64,000 nt of DNA from Anticarsia gemmatalis. Lineage: Eukaryota; Arthropoda; Insecta; Lepidoptera; Erebidae. The translations under genes and the position numbers were made by a program. The stretch covers positions 248,001 through 312,000 of the forward strand of contig NC_134751.1 in the NCBI RefSeq assembly GCF_050436995.1, given 5' to 3'. Positions 38,581 to 47,595 of this stretch are shown one piece after another (the stretch's first letter is position 1; every line of letters starts with the position of its first letter). The notes below the pieces were generated by a model. The model was not told the DNA's origin and did not search any database. It worked only from the letters and a program-made list of their open reading frames with translations.

Positions 38581-40132
38581 CCATAACGTGTACTGTCAGA
38601 TAAATACTTGATAATACTACTATTAGGCCACCCGATAATACTATTACTGCTTAATATATTTGACTTGAGCTATGCAATCTGTTTAATATTAATAATGTCA
38701 CAAAGCAGTGTATATGAATGTGTGCAAAGAATTGATATTATTATAAAATAAAGCCTTGAAATCATATTTCTACAAAAGTATACTCATAACAGTAACGATA
38801 TTAAGCTGATAAAACTAAATATAAAATCGGTCAGTAATCGGTGTATATACGAACATAAGAGCACATAACTTTGTATGAAACACAAATATGTTTGTTGGGA
38901 GGTAGAGCGGTAGAGCAGTAAAACACGGAGCAATAAGCTATAAACCGTCAATACATATCATGTACCTGAGCGAATAAACTGCTTGTTGAAAAATTTGTTT
39001 GTTTGTAAATCATAACGAATTTTGTTCTCGTGGATTTGTTACTACAGTTTTTGCATTAATAGGTTTATTATGCCTTATCCTGTTTAACTTTTTTCGTTCT
39101 AGGAGAAGATTCTGCCCAGCACCGATAGTTTGTTTACTACCCATGCTGGTCAAGGGACTTCTAACTTGCTAGTTTATTTTATGGACATTACAAATTGATT
39201 TGTACGATATGAGCTATCTTATGCTTAATTTAGATCTTAATTTTACTTAAGGCCTTCTTATATAGTAGGACATGATATTTTAACAATAATGTATGCAATC
39301 GATAATCGCACGAGTACCCACAACTATTGCGAATAAAACGTCACTAAGAACATATCTTAAAAACCTACAAAAACTACAGTTATAAGTGAAACCTGGAAGA
39401 AAACCTAGTTTCGCTATAAACTTCATCGTCAATCGTACACAAACTGCACCGAACCATTTTATTGAACACATGTAATAAAACGTAGAGCAGTAATAGAGCT
39501 CCCGGGAGACTCGTCTCTACTTTTAAATCTGAAGGAATCTTATGATAGAGAGTGCAGTTAAGTAGAGCTTTCAATAGATTGCATGTATGTGCTCTACGTA
39601 GAGTCACCGACCGTCTTAGTATAATCCGTGCGTTGTGGGGACTTTACCAACTTTGCAGACTTAGTCCCATTTGTGGGTCATATTTTAAAAGCTTGTGTCC
39701 GAAAATAAATTACTGAAATGTACATATTAAGGCTTTATTCATATTATGTTAAGGTATAGAGAGAGCTTTTAGGTGATAAAATATAGCTATAATTAGTTGC
39801 AATTTTAGAGTGGATTTATTTAATGGCAGAAAGATAACACATTTAAGGTTACCATTGAAAACATTGTAAAGAGACATGAATACAAAGTACCTAATAAATA
39901 TCACAATTTTGAAAAGATGTTTCAAAAATCTATTAGCAGCCCATGCTGTCCCATTACAAGGCAAAGGCCTACCTTCCCTCCTTTCAGCTTTATCTAATAT
40001 TATTTATCTTATGCTATTTGAGACCATTTTTATAAATTAATCAACTAATCCCGCCATTACTTTAATCAAAATATTTCTTAAAGAAATAAAACTAAAAGCT
40101 CTGAATCATAATTTAACATTTTTTAATCCATG
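38581..40132. other. Unassigned DNA
   Basis: No supported gene. Open frames on the minus strand at 39280-39964 overlap each other and show no motif. Confidence 0.4.
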
Positions 40133-40320
40133 GTCGTTCTACTGCTGTGAAAGGGTCTCTTGCGTAAAAAGGGAGGAGTTATGTCTTGACTCTACGACGC
40201 TGGCTTAGTGCTAGTCGTATACTTAACATGACTACAAAAAATGTGTTAAACTGCTTTTAGGCAAGCAAGGGTTCATCACGATGTTTTTTTTATACCAACA
40301 CTCGGCTATCACTCCCTATT
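40133..40320 (-). mobile_element. SINE-1 copy with internal loss
   Basis: On the minus strand: GGGAGTGATAGCCGAGTGTT (head), CATCGTGATGAACCCTTGC (body start), then CACTAAGCCAGCGTCGTAGA and GTCAAGACATAACTCCTCCC (3' body). The B box has been lost between head and body. Confidence 0.6.
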
Positions 40321-41189
40321 TTTCTGCCTACATTTATTTACGTCTATTAACTTATCATTACGTAATATAAAACCAGGAAAACAATACCTTCCTATATCCC
40401 GCAAAGGTAGTACTTTCACCCACATTACACGAACGCGAGTGAAAACAAAATTATCAGCGCGCAAATATTTGCGATCAACGCAAACATGACGCAAGCGAAT
40501 ATCAGTTTAATATCGGTTCAGCAAACGTTGTTCGTAATAAAATTAGATCTAATATGGTGGTCAAAGCGGGCAGTGTATGAGACTGGAATATTAGCTTTTC
40601 CTGTAGCTTCCTAGAACGTTTACATAAAATAAAAAAACAGTAATATCTGTCCTTTGTGGACAAATCTGTTTCCAGGCTACATTTTTGGTCAAAACAGTGC
40701 TACAATTTGTGCGGGTTTGATTCCTATTTACAATTATATCTTATTCGTGATTCACATGTTGTTACGATTTTGGTCGTGTGTTCTACGTTATTAATGTTAG
40801 TAATAATATTCGTGAAAGATTCATAGTAAATAAAAAACCTCTTGTATATAATAAAAATTAAATAAATTAATTCAGGAACACTTCACAAGTAAAAACAATT
40901 TATCAAAACGCCACTCTTCGCAATAACTTACGTAACTACAATTTGACTGACTAAACCAATTAAAAAACACTTTCAACAAAATTGCTTCAAAAACTAGCAA
41001 TTAACTAAGTAGAACTATCGATCTTCGATTAGAATTCAAGTCTTCTCTACGCTGTAAAACATATAGCCCGACAACTTAGTAGAGAGCCTTTACAAGCACA
41101 ATTTTTTGAGGTCATGATGAAGAATAGTAGCTTTATCAAACAGGCCACCGTCAGCTGTACTAATTTGCGGAACAATGATGTTCTAAGTT
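40321..41189. other. Unassigned DNA
   Basis: No supported gene. Confidence 0.4.
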
Positions 41190-41330
41190 TTGAATCATAA
41201 TTTTTAAGCTTTCGCGTTGTACGTTTATTATAGAGGTATAATAGGATACGGGAATTAACGTGGACACACACTTTACCTCGGATTGTTTGACATTGGGCAG
41301 GTTTCACAGGCTGTGGTCGCAGGCTAACCA
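41190..41330 (+). repeat. Repeat D copy, truncated
   Basis: AATCATAATTTTTAAGC, CTTTCGCGTTGTACG, GATACGGGAATTAACG, ACACACTTTACC and GTGGTCGCAGGCTAACC follow the order of the insertion at 43981-44206. Only the left half is present, and the second inverted half is missing. It abuts a MITE-A copy. Confidence 0.65.
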
Positions 41331-41331
41331 G

Positions 41332-41496
41332 TACCGCAATTCTCTACCACTATCGACTACCGACAACTGGCTAGTCGAAAAATGTTTTATGACAATCGGT
41401 TCAGCGCCTCTACCGAGCTCTGTAAGAACTATTTTGGTAGTACATTTTAAATGTCAAACTCGACTCTACAGTACCGTCTGTAGAGAATTACGCTAT
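41332..41496 (+). mobile_element. MITE-A copy
   Basis: GCAATTCTCTACCACTATCG, ACTACCGACAACTGGCTAG, CGCCTCTACCGAGCTCTGTA, AGAACTATTTTGGTAGTACA, TTTTAAATGTCAAACTCGAC and CTGTAGAGAATTACGCTAT run in family order. Confidence 0.75.
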
Positions 41497-41561
41497 AGAA
41501 TAATTCAGTAAAAAGCGTGTTCGCGTTTTTAGACCCGATACAACTATCCGTGGATTTCACA

Positions 41562-41652
41562 AATAACTGTTCCATGTGGGAATCGAACCACAAACTCCCG
41601 ATGCTGCCGTAGCGACATGGTGACTTTAACTACGGCCCCACAGAGGCAGTCT
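41562..41652 (-). mobile_element. tRNA-derived SINE head
   Basis: On the minus strand: GACTGCCTCTGTGGGGCCGT, TAGTTAAAGTCACCATG (A-box region), then GGTTCGATTCCCACATGGA (perfect B box at 41579-41589). I recall this head from lepidopteran SINEs. It lacks tRNA cloverleaf pairing. Confidence 0.65.
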
Positions 41653-42033
41653 AGTTCTGAATGTTGACGTCCATCAGCCACGAACAAGCACACAGTTCTC
41701 TCTACAAAGTTGTTACACTATAGTATCTTACAGACCCTTGTCACGACTCCTCTGACGGGTAGTTCTACTTTTTATTTCACCTCACTTGATCGGTCAGTCT
41801 GTTGAATGATTTATGCGGTCACTCTTACCTGTCAGGGCTGTTGTCATGGTGTCAATACTATCTATTATTTATAAAGTTACGCCTGATAAAACGATAGAGA
41901 GGGCAGGAGTATGAAAAACAGCTACGTTTTACTGTTAGTGTAGTTTGGTCACATGTAATAGAATACGATCTTATTGCCATATACCGAGTACGTTGAAAAC
42001 TAAAAAGAATGTTTTTTTTCCTTGCATTGTGAC

Positions 42034-42037
42034 ATAT
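42034..42037. repeat. Target-site duplication, left
   Basis: ATAT here and at 45566-45569 flanks the terminal inverted repeats. Because ATAT is a palindrome, a TA duplication with a longer inverted repeat is equally possible. Confidence 0.5.
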
Positions 42038-42083
42038 CGACCCCTCCTACGTAAACTATGGTAACCCACAAAAAATCAATTTT
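42038..42083 (+). repeat. Left terminal inverted repeat
   Basis: Starts CGACCCCTCC and pairs with 45520-45565. The outer 30 bases differ at one position. Confidence 0.85.
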
Positions 42084-42383
42084 TCCTTTTTTACGGAAAT
42101 GCATATAAAATTAGTTAAAGAATGTATAAAAAAAAATTGTAACGAATTTCCATAAGGAAGTCTATTTTCTCAGTCGTATAATATGGCAAGTTCTGAACGT
42201 CCACGATGTAAAATATTGCGAGAGTCGATGCGACCGTTTACGACGGGTGCGCGGGGAAGCCGTGCGGTCGCGAGCGCATTGTAAGTATCAGTAACCGTTG
42301 TTTACGCCGGACGAAGCGACTTGCGCGGTTTATTTGCTGAGTTTAACGAAAAATGTTTTGTACGTGTTTATAATACTTTTATA

Positions 42384-42500
42384 ATGACGGATAGATATAA
42401 AGTGTATAGTACAGGTAAGAAAATTTCGTCTATGTCAGACATTATATTTAATTTAGCCGTCAACCGATTTAATGTTAGCGGTGAAACAGAAGATAAACCA
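42384..42500 (+). pseudogene. Transposon gene, exon 1
   Basis: An ATG at 42384 opens a frame beginning MTDRYKVYSTGKKISSMSDI. It ends at 42500 with a donor, CCAG|GTAAAT, one base into a codon. The matching acceptor, ATTTCAG, lies at 42916. An alternative upstream in-frame start (TTG at 42321) has no support. The frame is open but the gene as a whole is broken downstream. Confidence 0.5.
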
Positions 42501-42916
42501 GGTAAATATTAGCTATGGGTATTAAATTATACTCATTTACTTCAGTAATTACTTTTTTATAAATATTTAAATACTTAAAACGTAAAGAAGTCGAAGCTGT
42601 GTGTGCTATATTACTTGCTCATATCTCCGACGTATTTTATGGTTAGTGATACATACCATAATGTACTTCGGAAATCACATTTTTTCATGTAATGTATGTG
42701 ATAGTTGTCATATTTTCCATTGGACCAAATAAGGAAACCTTATGTTGTACAATCACTTGCTATACTTTACACCGTAAATTACACCAAAAAAATATTGTAT
42801 CTAATACTTACCACAATTCACAGTGGATAGATAATTAATATACGATATATTACGTTCCTAAATATTATTGATTTATTCATATTATATTGATTTTTGTTGG
42901 TATTATTATATTTCAG

Positions 42917-43016
42917 ATTCTCCTTTGCCCCCCGGAGCAGATTTAGAAGAAATAAATAGTTTAATGGATAATTTGCGACCCACTTGGCCGCTTGGTGTTG
43001 GTGACATTGAGATCTA
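42917..43016 (+). pseudogene. Transposon gene, exon 2
   Basis: After the acceptor 'tatatttcag' the joined frame reads DSPLPPGADLEEINSLMDNL, then a proline/tryptophan segment, and stops at TAA within GAGATCTAATAG. Phase matches exon 1 exactly. Either this is the true end of a small protein or the exon once spliced on to the segment at 43271. Confidence 0.45.
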
Positions 43017-43280
43017 ATAGTTTAGTAGATGTTTCTGCTAATACGTGATTAACACTTGCAACCAATCCTTTAATGATTCTATTCCTAACAGTATGTATGC
43101 TTCTCTATTTCCTCACTTTAAAATATGTACCTATTTTTATTATTTTGTGTTGGTTTGTTTTGCTGAGACTTTCTTGAGCTACGAGAATTTATTATTTACC
43201 TACATTTTTGCATTCTTAAACTGATAAACTACTTTTATATTTGAAAAAAAATCATTTCTTTTTTTCCTAGTGCGAGAGAT

Positions 43281-43914
43281 GTAGGTTTGGTATGCATAAC
43301 GAAAAATATTTTTAACTGCTTAATATCGAAAGGTGAAAGAGATGCGTGCAAAAAATGTACTAAGTTTACTCAAGCTAGCTATGACCAAACTATTGTTTAT
43401 TGGGCATGTTGCAGTGTTTGCTTTCCCTATTTCAGAGAGCCATGGCAGAAGTTGTTACATTCCAGATTCGGAAACTGAAATATTTCAGCTGATGAAAACG
43501 ATAATTTAAATACTCCATGCCCATCCATAGAGTGTGATTTCATTAATCACCTAGATAGTGACTGCCATAATAATTTCTGTCCATGGTTCGTTTCAAATAA
43601 TACGGAAGACATTATGTCCATAGACTCACCATTTATGTGACAAAATAGTTATGCTTCTACTCCTCAAGCAAACACTCCACTCTCATGCTCATCTGTAACG
43701 GCTACACCTCTGTCCAATAAACGAAACCTTCCAAGAAAAGACAAAGCAGATATAAGAAAAAGACACGTCTCTGAATGGATTGATGTTAAAAGAAAAGCTT
43801 TAAGGAACACCGGCAAGTAATATACGAGTCGTAATGGAACTATTAGGCCAAAGAAGTCTCAAACATGTCGCATGAAATGCTGCAGCAAAATTGACGAACA
43901 AGAGCGCTTAAACA
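43281..43914 (+). pseudogene. Left arm: transposon gene segment, broken
   Basis: Downstream of an acceptor-like 'tttttttcctag' at 43270 a frame contains KGERDACKKCTK, then ACCSVCFPY, and further on LPRKDKADIRKRHVSEWIDV, KRKALRNTG and CRMKCCSKIDEQERLNILKN. Cysteine-rich and basic, the latter part resembles a family common in insect transposable elements, which I cannot name. A frameshift near 43435, a TGA at 43638 and a TAA at 43818 break it. The same two stop codons are in the other arm. Confidence 0.6.
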
Positions 43915-43980
43915 TTTTAAAAAATTTCTGGGACCGTAAATATAAGTTAAAAACATTCATCATCATATTAACTTGTACTT

Positions 43981-44206
43981 CATAACTTTTAAACTCTCGC
44001 GTTGCATGTTTAATGTATAATAGAATACGGGAATTAACGCGAACACGCATTTTACCTTAAAATGCCTAACGTTTCGGCGCAGGTTGCACTCGCCGTGGTC
44101 CCAGGCTGACTGTCAGCCTGGGACCACATTGACACTGGGACACTGGGACAGGTAAAATGCGTGTTCGCGTCAATTCCCGTATTCTATTATACATTAACTT
44201 GTACTT
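43981..44206 (+). mobile_element. Repeat D insertion in the loop, itself palindromic
   Basis: The direct repeat ATTAACTTGTACTT occurs at 43967-43980 and 44193-44206, as expected of a 14-bp target duplication. Inside, TAATAGAATACGGGAATTAA with ACGCGAACACGCATTTTACC at 44011-44051 is repeated inverted at 44150-44190. A 16-bp perfect palindrome (GTGGTCCCAGGCTGAC and its complement) sits at 44095-44127, followed by CACTGGGA-type short repeats. A half copy of the family is at 41190-41330. Confidence 0.6.
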
Positions 44207-44209
44207 GTA

Positions 44210-44841
44210 CTCTTGTTCGTCAATTTTGCTGCAGCATTTCATGCGACATGTTTGAGACTTCTTTGGCCTAATAGTTCCATTACGACTCGTATATTACTTG
44301 CCGGTGTTCCTTAAAGCTTTTCTTTTAACATCAATCCATTCAGAGACGTGTCTTTTTCTTATATCTGCTTTGTCTTTTCTTGGAAGGTTACGTTTATTGG
44401 ACAGAGGTGTAGCCGTTACAGATGAGCATGAGAGTGGAGTGTTTGCTTGAGGAGTAGAAGCATAACTATTTTGTCACATAAATGGTGAGTCTATGGACAT
44501 AATGTCTTCCGTATTCTTTGAAACGAACCATGGACAGAAATTATTATGGCAGTCACTATCTAGGTGATTAATGAAATCACACTCTATGGATGGGCATGGA
44601 GTACTTAAATTATCGTTTTCATTAGCTAAAATTTCAGTTTCTGTGTCTGGAATATAACAACTTTTGCCATGGTTCACTGTGTAACCTGTAATAGGAAAAG
44701 CAAACACTGCAACATGCCCAGTAAACAATAGTTTGGTCATAGCTGGCTTAAGTAAACTTAGTACATTTTATTGCATGCATCTCTTTCACCTTTTGACATT
44801 AAGCAGTTATAGATCTTTTTCGTTATGCATACCAAACCTAC
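44210..44841 (-). pseudogene. Right arm: inverted copy of the gene segment
   Basis: Reverse complement of the left arm. The inner part carries the same TGA and TAA stops, so neither arm could encode the protein. The outer part differs: it keeps the reading around FAFPITGYTVNHGKSC that is damaged in the left arm, but has its own extra base in the CNKM region (near 44775), which breaks the frame. The open frame at 44474-44740 is this segment up to the shared TGA. Confidence 0.65.
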
Positions 44842-45519
44842 TTTACCTTACCTTACCTTACTATTATGTCTACTATTAGAACTGTTTTTTATTGAAATTT
44901 GATGAAAAAATTTCCGAAATTACAATTTGATTACTTGTTCTGTTTTATTTTTTTTTTTTATTTAATAAGTAAAAAAAATTGTTTATGTTTGACGGTACTT
45001 TTTAAAAGGCTGATTTTGTTGTTGATCTCAATGATTATTAAAAGTATAACTTTATAATTTAGATATAAAATATAAGGTTAACACATATTTTTTATATTGT
45101 TTAATATTTTGTAAGAATGAAGATAGTGAGAATAAAATAAATTTGATTGAACAATATTTTGTGTTTTACTATATTTGGAAACCTAAAAATATTCCAACGT
45201 ATATTGTAGTAAGTGTTACTAACGACTAAAATCCTTAATTAGTTTACCATGTAAAAAGTAGTAAGTTGTATATACCATATTAGCAGATATTTATTTTGCG
45301 ATGTAAAATATGGCAAGTAGTACATACGATAGAATTACTAACATAATGCACGAAGTAAAATATGGTAACATCATTTTCTCAAAAACTAGTAAAATAACCT
45401 TATAAAATATAATAACATATTGAAGAGCAATTGTTAACTAGTCTACGTAGTAATTTTCAAGTTAATATATAAACAGAACAAAATTTTATACAACTTTATA
45501 TGTTCAAACAGCTCTACTG

Positions 45520-45565
45520 TAAAATTGACATTTTGGGGTTACCATAGTCTACGTAGGAGGGGTCG
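45520..45565 (-). repeat. Right terminal inverted repeat
   Basis: The reverse complement starts CGACCCCTCCTACGTAGACT and pairs with the left end. It is followed by the ATAT duplication at 45566-45569. Confidence 0.85.
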
Positions 45566-45661
45566 ATATCAAGAACGAGTTAACTTACTACTATAAATTT
45601 ATTTGTTTACTTTAATAAAGTTCGAAGATTCTGCAATTACACGAAGAATAATTATTTCTTT

Positions 45662-45735
45662 TGGGAATGGAACCTACAATTTCAGCACGGTGGTAGCTAT
45701 GTAGTGACCACCTTAATTACTACGCCATAGACGTC
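45662..45735 (-). mobile_element. SINE head fragment
   Basis: On the minus strand: TATGGCGTAGTAATTAAGGT (A-box-like) and GTAGGTTCCATTCCC (decayed B box). Confidence 0.5.
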
Positions 45736-47190
45736 ATCAAAATTTGATTGTATTCAATTTGAAAAGTTTACCAAAAACTTCCAATGAAATAACGAAGTTG
45801 TTTAAAATTGAAATATTATATTGTTGACAATTCTCAAGTTGTTGCAATCGTGGGAATTAATTGAACAAATTGCAAAGTTTAGCTTGATTTCAATTTGTTA
45901 TGTAAATATTCATAATACTTTAACTCTGTTGTTGTTTTTGAATGAGAGTTTAAACCATTGTTATGATGTAAAACCCTTCAAATACAGCCTCTATCTTTCG
46001 TGACATAAAATATTACAAGATACAATTATACTTTCGTACCGAAAGGTGTAATTTCCCGTACCTCTAAACGCGTAATTTTTGAGGAATAGCTTAGACTTTG
46101 TGATTAAAATAATCTTTTTTTAGAAAAATGGTCACTTGTTGATTGATGCGAAATATAACAAATAGATTTTATGGCAGAAAAAAACTAGTCAAGACCAAGT
46201 TTCAGTAGCATAAATGCATGTTACGTATATATTTATTTTCGTTTTCGACAACTGCCTAAGGTGGTAAAAAGACTGAACAAGTCAACGTCCCTCTCAGAAT
46301 CATAATACAACATTCTAAAAATATATCGTAAAAATATTCTTCAATATACGTGTTACAATGCCTCTCACGGTAGACTAGAGTCGGATAAATGGCAATACAT
46401 TGCGCGCAGTGGACCGGTACATTGCGTAACTGACCATAAAAAGATTCGCGCTCGGTCTGATTGGCTCACTGTTCAGTGTGATAGTGTGACGATATGGACA
46501 CGTGTGTATTTGATAGCTATGTACTTTATATAGTAATGGACTGGAAACGTATTTGTTTGCGATTTACTTTATTTTAAAATGTTGATGCTGTTTGTTTTGT
46601 TTGTATGATCAATATGACGATCAAATTGATGTGAAAACTAACGGACGGAATTAATCTTTTTAGGGCTTTTATTTTTTTCGTAATGGTTTTATGTTGTTCA
46701 AAGGCTTAAAAGAGATTTTTCTTATAAAGCTTATCATTAATTTTTGCACATAACAGTGATAAAAAAATCTAGGTTTGTCGAAGACTGCGTACGGTAATTG
46801 TTTTACTCGCACTGTTCTGAAACATTAAAATGTAATGTAGTAGTACGTTAATTGTTTCAATATAGTAGATAGATATTTTACACTAGTTTTTGCTCATGGG
46901 AACAATCGGGGAAGCCAGTTAACGTGCTTCCCACAACACACTTTTATTTTATCCGTAGCTTAACTTAAAGCCTTACAGACAGTCAGATGAAACGACTCAA
47001 AGTACGATAACATGCAAATCTATTTCTATTAAAAACAATCATTTTTCAAATAACACACAAACTAAGACTATGAACCCCAACTCCAAAACATTGATAACAC
47101 AATCAGTAAACAGCTGTTGTAAATATGAACACAGTACAAATCCCCGGCCCAGTTTTAGATCACGTACAATAGACTCGTAATGATTGTAAC
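45736..47190. other. Unassigned DNA
   Basis: No supported gene. At 46385-46540 a moderate-GC patch has CGCGCTCGGTCTGATTGGCT followed by an AT-rich TTTATATAG, which is loosely promoter-like, but no initiator or frame follows. Confidence 0.35.
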
Positions 47191-47194
47191 TGGA

Positions 47195-47229
47195 GGGAGG
47201 AGGGGAGAGGGGAGGGGAGGTATGCAAAT
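47195..47229 (+). promoter_or_regulatory. G-quadruplex motif next to an octamer site
   Basis: Four G tracts (47195-47197, 47202-47205, 47209-47212, 47214-47217) with loops of 4, 3 and 1 bases fit the canonical G-quadruplex rule. Five bases further on, ATGCAAAT at 47222-47229 is a perfect octamer site for POU-domain factors. The purine run is exceptional in this AT-rich sequence. Confidence 0.5.
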
Positions 47230-47324
47230 GACGCTGTTTACTCACAATGAGATAAATAGACGAACAGTCGTTGATGTTGTTAATAAGCTTCTGTTAATTA
47301 TTTGATGCTATTATATTAGCTTAT

Positions 47325-47500
47325 GATTGCCTTTGTGGTGCAGTCGGTAGTGAATCCGACGACTGATTATAAGGTCTTCGGTTCGATTTAATAAAAATAC
47401 CATTGGTAGGTTACTGACCAACATGGTTAATGGCAAAACGTTTGTGTTTTGAGCGCGTGACACACAATGTAACGGGCGTGAAACTATGTATGTAAAATAG
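47325..47500 (+). mobile_element. tRNA-derived SINE
   Basis: TTTGTGGTGCAGTCGGTAGT is the A-box start and CTTCGGTTCGATTTAATAAA carries the B box. The body has AGGTTACTGACCAACATGG and GTGACACACAATGTAACG. Confidence 0.65.
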
Positions 47501-47532
47501 CTTATATGCTGCTTTTTGCTCAGGCACTTTTT

Positions 47533-47595
47533 GCTCTGCCTAATGTAATCTTAAACACATATTTAGTGAGTGTTTAAGATTACATAAGGCAGAGC
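47533..47595. repeat. 26-bp stem hairpin
   Basis: GCTCTGCCTAATGTAATCTT with AAACAC (47533-47558) pairs with 47570-47595 with a single mismatch around an 11-base loop. It is the size of a pre-miRNA stem loop but close to perfectly paired. Confidence 0.7.

Larger units (their letters stand above)
42038..45565 (+). mobile_element. 3.5-kb TIR DNA transposon with internal inverted duplication
   Basis: The two ends start CGACCCCTCCTACGTARACT and continue ATGGTAACCC as inverted repeats, differing at one place in 30 bp, with weaker pairing to about 46 bp. ATAT flanks both. Inside are two short exons of a gene (42384-42500, 42917-43016), a third exon segment copied head to head as two arms (43281-43914 and 44210-44841), and a loop with a separate insertion. 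The word ATGGYAA recurs near both ends (42183, 45308, 45359 and in the repeats) and may be a transposase-binding motif. No intact transposase is present, so this copy is non-autonomous. The superfamily is not identified. Confidence 0.8.

Noticed and set aside
41562..41652. Possible tRNA gene (perfect B box GGTTCGATTCC)
   Set aside because: Acceptor and anticodon arms do not pair, and the sequence matches a SINE head. The same applies to the heads at 1272, 9210, 15471, 21964, 47325 and 53853.
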